Shown: piece after piece, positions 39,649 to 44,005 of the stretch
Layout: each line of letters opens with the position of its first letter
How positions within the stretch are numbered: position 1 is the stretch's first letter
Assembly (NCBI GenBank): GCA_017450535.1
Contig: JAFSTK010000007.1
Coordinates: forward strand, 1 to 44,005
Direction of reading: 5' to 3'
Length of the DNA stretch: 44,005 nt
DNA from: Treponema sp.
GTDB taxonomy: Bacteria; Spirochaetota; Spirochaetia; Treponematales; Treponemataceae
Translations under genes and position numbers: made by a program
Notes under the pieces: model-generated
Database searches by the model: none
The model's input: the letters and a program-made list of their open reading frames with translations, nothing else
Told to the model about the DNA's origin: nothing

Positions 39649-40182
39649 ATGATGAAAAAAATCCTAGTCGCAACTGCTTTGTTTTCGCTTATTATTTTTT
39701 CCGCAGCAGCAAAAGTTGGCGTTGGAGTGCAGGGCGATTTATTTTTGCGTTCGGAGCTGCCTTCGTCTTCTGACTTTACCTTTAAGGACGGCCGTCTGAA
39801 GCCCTTTGTGGGGAGTTCGATAACGCTTGCCTCAAATCATACGCCCTGGGTGTTTGCCTTGCAAGTAAAGCCGGAGCCATGGTACGTGGGAATTACGGCG
39901 GACAACTGGTTTGTGTATAAAGCGCATTGTCGTTGCATCAATTATTTTTTCTTTTGGGGCATATCTGGCGGAATGGAACTGGAAGATTCGTACGGCATCA
40001 ACACGGGAGCGCGTGCTGGTGTTGGCGTAAATTTTTTCTTTGCGAAACGCCATCTGGAACTTTACGCCCAAGCCGCATGGAATCCGTACTTTGGGGTGAA
40101 TCTGAAACGTGGTGACGGCGATTTATTTTTTGTAAAGCCGATTAATTTCCCGGTGAATCTGGGGATGAGGGTGTGTTTTTAG
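39649..40182 (+). CDS. Small probable outer-membrane beta-barrel protein
   Basis: About 177 residues starting MMKKILVATALFSLIIFSAAA (signal peptide, cleavage near AA-KVGVG). The body has alternating strands with many aromatics and glycines (VGVGVQGDLFLRSE, NTGARAGVGVNFFFAKRHLELYAQAAWNPYFGV) and ends in phenylalanine (NLGMRVCF), which favours an outer-membrane eight-stranded barrel. A longer in-frame start at 39541 would lie over the promoter and bury the signal peptide. The family is unknown. Confidence 0.65.
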   Translation: MMKKILVATALFSLIIFSAAAKVGVGVQGDLFLRSELPSSSDFTFKDGRLKPFVGSSITLASNHTPWVFALQVKPEPWYVGITADNWFVYKAHCRCINYFFFWGISGGMELEDSYGINTGARAGVGVNFFFAKRHLELYAQAAWNPYFGVNLKRGDGDLFFVKPINFPVNLGMRVCF

Positions 40183-40194
40183 AAGAACCACACC

Positions 40195-41148
40195 TCAAAA
40201 CTTCTCCACGCTCCACGTCGCCTTCTCATTTCCAAGCACACGGGTGAGATACGGCAATACTGCTTCCATCTGTTCGTCCAGCTGATACGGAAAGTTTACC
40301 ACGAACATGCCGCTTCCGTACAATTTTGCAAGTCCCGTTTTTTCTTCCGGGGACTGAACTGCAAGCTGAATGTCCAGTATGTTTGGTTCTGTTTGCGTTC
40401 GCTCGGCGCAGGAAATAATCTGTTGCTTCATGCGGGCAATTTCTGTCGCGCGGTGTTCCAAAAGCGGGTACCAGAGCGCGAGAATGCCATTTTGCCACCG
40501 CTCGTGCACGGCGCATATCGTGTCCGCACAATCGGAAAAGTCTTGCGCCTCTTCAAAACTGGGGTCGATGATAGCCATTCCGCGTTTTGTTGCGGGCGGA
40601 GTGAGCGCGCGAATCATCTCAAAGCCGTTCCGAAAATGTATTTGTGGCGTGACGTATGCTTTTTTTTGAAGCGCCTGTGTGTGTTCGCTCGTGTTGAGTG
40701 CAAGTGGCGGGATTTTCATGGTATGGCGCAGGACCTCAATCGCCTGCGGATGCAACTCGGAAAGAATCAGTTTGTCCGTCGGTCGTAGAAGACACCGCGC
40801 GATTTCTGGTGAGCCAGGATATTTCTGCTCCGTGGCGTATGCTCGGCAGAGGGAGAGGTAGGGCTCAGTAATGTTTGTCATTGACTCTGCCGTAATGACC
40901 TGTGGCGATTCATGTTTACTTAAGTCAAATATTTCTGACTGCAAAAGCCGTCGTATACCGCTTTCCGCCTCGTTCGTCTTTTGCGCGCGTTCCTCGGTCA
41001 ATTCGTACACGCCGAATCCCGCATGGGTGTCATATACCGTGAACGGCTTGTCTTTCTGTAAAAGTCGCTTTAGAATCAGCGTGAGGGTGAGATGCTTTAA
41101 GATGTCCGCATGGTTTCCCGCGTGATAGACGTGTTCGTATGAGAGCAT
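40195..41148 (-). CDS. rlmJ: 23S rRNA (adenine2030-N6)-methyltransferase RlmJ
   Basis: About 317 residues from ATG 41148: LSYEHVYHAGNHADILKHLTLTLIL is the family's N-terminal signature, followed by VYDTHAGFGVYEL (SAM-binding), AMIDPSFEEAQD replaced here by MAIIDPSFEEAQDF (the catalytic DPPY-like motif reads DPSF), and GSGMFVVNFPYQLDEQ near the end. It modifies A2030 of 23S rRNA in E. coli. The ATG overlaps the nadE stop by one base (TAATG), so the two are co-translated. Confidence 0.9.
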   Translation of the reverse strand: MLSYEHVYHAGNHADILKHLTLTLILKRLLQKDKPFTVYDTHAGFGVYELTEERAQKTNEAESGIRRLLQSEIFDLSKHESPQVITAESMTNITEPYLSLCRAYATEQKYPGSPEIARCLLRPTDKLILSELHPQAIEVLRHTMKIPPLALNTSEHTQALQKKAYVTPQIHFRNGFEMIRALTPPATKRGMAIIDPSFEEAQDFSDCADTICAVHERWQNGILALWYPLLEHRATEIARMKQQIISCAERTQTEPNILDIQLAVQSPEEKTGLAKLYGSGMFVVNFPYQLDEQMEAVLPYLTRVLGNEKATWSVEKF

Positions 41149-43130
41149 TACAATTTTTCCGCTTCCGTTACCCACAGGCGCGCACTTGCATCGCTTGGCA
41201 TACGCCAGTCACCGCGCGGACTCAAGTTTACGGTACCCACTTTCGCGCCGTCAGGAAGACAACTGCGCTTGAACTGCTGGGCAAAGAACCGTTTGTAGAA
41301 AGACACGAGCCATTTTTTTATCGTCGCTTTGTCATAGACGGCATCTTCTCCGCGCGCTTTGGGCTGCTCAATAAAAGCCTGTTCCGCAAGGTAGAAAATC
41401 TTTGCAGGCGTAAAGCCGAAGCGCAGGACGTAATACAAAAAGAAGTCGTGCAGTTCATACGGACCTACCAGCTCTTCGGTTTTCTGCGCGATGTTTTTTC
41501 CGTCCGGGGGCAAAAGTTCCGGGCTTACGGGGGTAGCAAGAATGTCGGTCAGCACGGCAGAAAGTGAATTCTGACCTTTTCCCTTTGCGTCATCGGCGAA
41601 CCAGTTTACCAGATGACGTACAAGTGTTTTGGGAATCGAAGTGTTCACGCCGTACATGCTCATGTGGTCGCCGTTGTAGGTCGCCCATCCAAGCGCAAGC
41701 TCGCTCAAATCGCCTGTGCCGATAACGATGCCGTTGTTTTTGTTCGCAATGTCCATCAGCACTTGTGTGCGCTCGCGTGCCTGACAATTCTCATACGTCA
41801 CATCATGCACATTCTCATCCTGGCCGATATCCTTAAAATGCTGACGAACTGCGTCCGCAATCGGCACTTCAAGAAGCGACGCTCCAGTTTCTTTTGCAAG
41901 AAGACATGCGTTGTTGTAAGTTCGGTCTGTCGTTCCAAAGCAGGGCATTGTTACCGCACGGATAAGCGACGTGTCCAATCCGCACAAGGTGAATGCGCGT
42001 GCCGTGACAAGAAGAGCCAGTGTGCTGTCCAATCCGCCGCTTAATCCAATCACCGCGCACTGCGAGTGGATGTGGCGCAGTCGTTTTGCCAAGCCCTGTG
42101 CCTGTAATTCAATTACCGCGCGGCATCGTTCTTCACGCGCATTTAAATCTGCGGGAACAAAGGGGTGGGGCGGAACTGCGCGGGCAATTGCCTTTGCTGA
42201 TGAATTATTTGCGTCATCCGTGTCAAGGTCAATATAAATCGTCATAAAGTCAGCCGGCTCATTTTTCTGGCAGTCGGCAAATGTTGTGACTCGCTTCCGT
42301 TCTTGCGCAAGCCGCTCCAAATCAAAATCGGCATACGTCACGCCAGTAGAGAACAAATTTGACTGGGCAAGTACCGTGCCGTTTTCTGCGAGAATATTGT
42401 GTGCGGCAAACACCATGTCCGTCGTACTCTCACCGTTTCCGCAATCAGCATACAAATATGCTGCCGCAAGTTTTGCGCTTTGACTTGCCACGAGCATTCT
42501 GCGGTAATCTGCTTTTCCGATAATCTCATTGCTTGCGCTCAAATTGGCAATCACTGTCGCGCCAGCCAAAGCCGCATGTGCTGACGGAGAAAGCGGCACC
42601 CATACGTCTTCGCAGAGCTCTGTTCCCAGCACAAACAACGGATTTTTCCTGTCCGCAATCAGAATGTTCGTTCCGAACGGCACTTCTGAGTTAGTTTCAT
42701 CTATATATATAGATTTTATTTCGTCTTGACTTGCGCTTGTAAAATGACGCTTTTCATAAAACTCGCTGTAAGTCGGAATATAGGTTTTGGGCACGAGCGC
42801 AAGAATCTTTCCTTTGAATAGAATTGCCGCCACGTTGAAAAGCGCGCCGTTATCTGCAAAAGGAAGTCCGACCAAAATAAGCGCATCTAGAGCCGCCGTC
42901 TCATGCGTGATTTTTTTTAGCGCGTCAATTGCACCGTTAAGTAACGTCCTCTGCAAAAACAAATCGCCGCAAGTGTAGGCGGTAATGCACAACTCAGGAA
43001 AAACAATCAGTTGTGCGCCGTTTGCCGCGGCTTCTTTTGCTGTTTTGATAATCTCAGTCGCATTCGCATCGCAGTCAGCCACCGTTACTGATGGGCTTGC
43101 ACATGCGGCACGGAAAAATCCATAGTTCAT
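41148..43130 (-). CDS. nadE: Glutamine-dependent NAD+ synthetase
   Basis: About 660 residues from ATG 43130. The N-terminal nitrilase-type glutaminase spans residues ~1-290, with Glu in LIVFPELCITAY, Lys in LVPKTYIPTYSEFYEKRHF and nucleophile Cys in GTELCEDVWVP. The C-terminal synthetase has the PP-loop GLSGGLDSTLALLV and the block GTGDLSELALGWATYNGDHMSMYGVN. It amidates nicotinate adenine dinucleotide to NAD+ with glutamine as nitrogen source. An upstream in-frame ATG at 43181 is rejected because a TATATT -10 element ends seven bases before 43130, so the mRNA is likely leaderless. It is followed by rlmJ. Confidence 0.94.
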   Translation of the reverse strand: MNYGFFRAACASPSVTVADCDANATEIIKTAKEAAANGAQLIVFPELCITAYTCGDLFLQRTLLNGAIDALKKITHETAALDALILVGLPFADNGALFNVAAILFKGKILALVPKTYIPTYSEFYEKRHFTSASQDEIKSIYIDETNSEVPFGTNILIADRKNPLFVLGTELCEDVWVPLSPSAHAALAGATVIANLSASNEIIGKADYRRMLVASQSAKLAAAYLYADCGNGESTTDMVFAAHNILAENGTVLAQSNLFSTGVTYADFDLERLAQERKRVTTFADCQKNEPADFMTIYIDLDTDDANNSSAKAIARAVPPHPFVPADLNAREERCRAVIELQAQGLAKRLRHIHSQCAVIGLSGGLDSTLALLVTARAFTLCGLDTSLIRAVTMPCFGTTDRTYNNACLLAKETGASLLEVPIADAVRQHFKDIGQDENVHDVTYENCQARERTQVLMDIANKNNGIVIGTGDLSELALGWATYNGDHMSMYGVNTSIPKTLVRHLVNWFADDAKGKGQNSLSAVLTDILATPVSPELLPPDGKNIAQKTEELVGPYELHDFFLYYVLRFGFTPAKIFYLAEQAFIEQPKARGEDAVYDKATIKKWLVSFYKRFFAQQFKRSCLPDGAKVGTVNLSPRGDWRMPSDASARLWVTEAEKL

Positions 43131-43136
43131 ACACAA

Positions 43137-43166
43137 AATATAGCATAAAGATACTGAGCCTTTCAA
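43137..43166 (-). promoter_or_regulatory. nadE promoter, predicted leaderless
   Basis: Minus strand TTGAAA (43161-43166), 18-bp spacer, TATATT (43137-43142) with TGC before it (extended -10). The ATG A (43130) is seven bases beyond. Confidence 0.65.
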
Positions 43167-43168
43167 TG

Positions 43169-43197
43169 TTGCATATATCAAAAAATCTCGGTAAAAT
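43169..43197 (+). promoter_or_regulatory. tyrS promoter, near-leaderless
   Basis: TTGCAT (43169-43174), 17-bp spacer, TAAAAT (43192-43197), predicted start near 43204, three bases before the ATG at 43207. It is back to back with the nadE promoter. Confidence 0.6.
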
Positions 43198-43206
43198 AGA
43201 AATATT

Positions 43207-44005
43207 ATGAATAAAGCACTTGAAGAATTAAAGGCGCGCGGATTTTTTGCGCAGTGTACTGATGAAAAAGGACTTTCAGATTTAATGGATAAAGGACCGG
43301 TCGCATTTTATGTGGGTTGTGACCCCACGGGACCGAGTTTGCATATCGGACATATGGTGCCATTTTTTGCGCTGCGCCATTTGCGTGAGGCAGGACATAT
43401 TGGTATCGCTTTGATTGGCGGCGGAACAGCACGTATCGGCGACCCGTCTGGCAAAACTGAGATGCGCAAGATGATTTCTTACGAGCAGATTGACCAGAAC
43501 GTGGAGACCATCAAGGCTCAGCTTGATAAATTCATCGGCTTTGACGGAAAGACTGCATTCTCAGCGAATAACAAAGATTGGCTTGCTGATTTGAATTACA
43601 TCGACTTTTTGCGTGATATCGGCTCATGCTTTAGCGTGAACAAGATGCTTTCGTTTGAGGCGTACAAACAGCGTTTGGAGCGTGGTCTTTCATTTATTGA
43701 ATTCAACTATCAGCTGTTGCAGAGCTACGACTATCTCTGCCTGCATCAAAAACACAATGTCCAGCTTCAGATTGGTGGCGACGACCAGTGGGGTAACATC
43801 ACTGCGGGTGTAGATTTGATTCGTCGTAAACTCGGTGGCACGGAAGAACTGAATGCGGCGCACACGGTTTATGGTCTTACATTCCCGCTGATTACGAGAA
43901 GCGACGGAAAGAAAATGGGCAAGACCGAAAAAGGCGCGATTTTCTTGGACAAGAATCTTACAAGCGTGTATGACTTCTTCCAGTACTGGCGCAACGTGGC
44001 TGACC
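43207..44005 (+). CDS. tyrS: Tyrosyl-tRNA synthetase, N-terminal part (runs off the window)
   Basis: The first ~266 codons of a class I synthetase: MNKALEELKARGFFAQCTD, the HIGH motif in CDPTGPSLHIGHMVPF, GGGTARIGDPSGK, the tyrosine-recognition block YDYLCLHQKHNVQLQIGGDDQWGNI, and the KMSKS-type loop KKMGKTEKG. It is the longer bacterial TyrRS type with the 'QIGGDDQWGN' signature. The C-terminal S4-like domain lies beyond the window. No Shine-Dalgarno site precedes the ATG. Confidence 0.95.
   Translation, partial: MNKALEELKARGFFAQCTDEKGLSDLMDKGPVAFYVGCDPTGPSLHIGHMVPFFALRHLREAGHIGIALIGGGTARIGDPSGKTEMRKMISYEQIDQNVETIKAQLDKFIGFDGKTAFSANNKDWLADLNYIDFLRDIGSCFSVNKMLSFEAYKQRLERGLSFIEFNYQLLQSYDYLCLHQKHNVQLQIGGDDQWGNITAGVDLIRRKLGGTEELNAAHTVYGLTFPLITRSDGKKMGKTEKGAIFLDKNLTSVYDFFQYWRNVAD

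Noticed and set aside
1-44005. CRISPR array or replication origin
   Set aside because: No regularly spaced repeats and no dnaA/DnaA-box cluster were seen.

Overview
The window reads as a host-associated Treponema (Spirochaetota). The main evidence is a FlaA flagellar sheath protein, the order rpsT - HU - apolipoprotein N-acyltransferase that I recall from other treponemes, bactofilins, several TPR proteins, and moderate GC content. I see no transposase, prophage or CRISPR array. Coding density is high apart from one accessory stretch at about 31.6-33.5 kb.

Layout: 0-3.1 kb holds the end of a cell-wall amidase, a GerMN-like membrane protein, flaA and a synthetase-only alarmone enzyme with TPRs. 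3.2-6.6 kb holds tRNA-Glu, a JAMM-DinG fusion helicase and plsC. 6.7-12.5 kb holds a 56-residue zinc-ribbon gene, rpsT, HU, lnt, a bactofilin, then ruvA-ruvB-queA. 12.5-16.7 kb (minus strand) is an anaerobic ribonucleotide reductase operon, nrdR - nrdD - glycyl-radical/thioredoxin protein - nrdG. 16.8-21.7 kb holds a probable outer-membrane protein, the ECF biotin importer bioY-ecfA-ecfT and a second lnt. 21.7-29 kb holds a degenerate galactokinase-like protein, surE, two TPR proteins, a TPR/NHL/vWA protein, a second bactofilin and mtaB. 29-30 kb holds tRNA-Lys and rpsD. 30.1-36 kb holds cobyrinate amidase, the accessory stretch, then cobT-cobU-cobS. 36-44 kb holds clpB, a methyltransferase, another probable outer-membrane protein, rlmJ, nadE and the start of tyrS.

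Two observations stand out. (1) The class III ribonucleotide reductase is split. NrdD stops after its zinc site, and the glycyl-radical segment is encoded by a separate small gene, fused to a thioredoxin-like domain with a CPNC motif and translationally coupled to the activase nrdG. (2) The stretch between the cobalamin genes carries two diverged, same-orientation copies of a type I toxin-antitoxin cassette. Each has a 28-33-residue hydrophobic holin-like toxin on the minus strand, opposed by a short RNA with a strong promoter and terminator on the plus strand. Gene remnants lie between the copies.

A third, window-wide pattern is promoters of the type TTGaca-17-TAtaaT placed so that transcription should begin at or within about 3 nt of the start codon (plsC, both bactofilins, the alarmone synthetase, cbiA, a methyltransferase, nadE, and others). 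This suggests many leaderless mRNAs beside genes with ordinary Shine-Dalgarno sites. All functional statements rest on reading motifs by eye; no database search or fold calculation was run.
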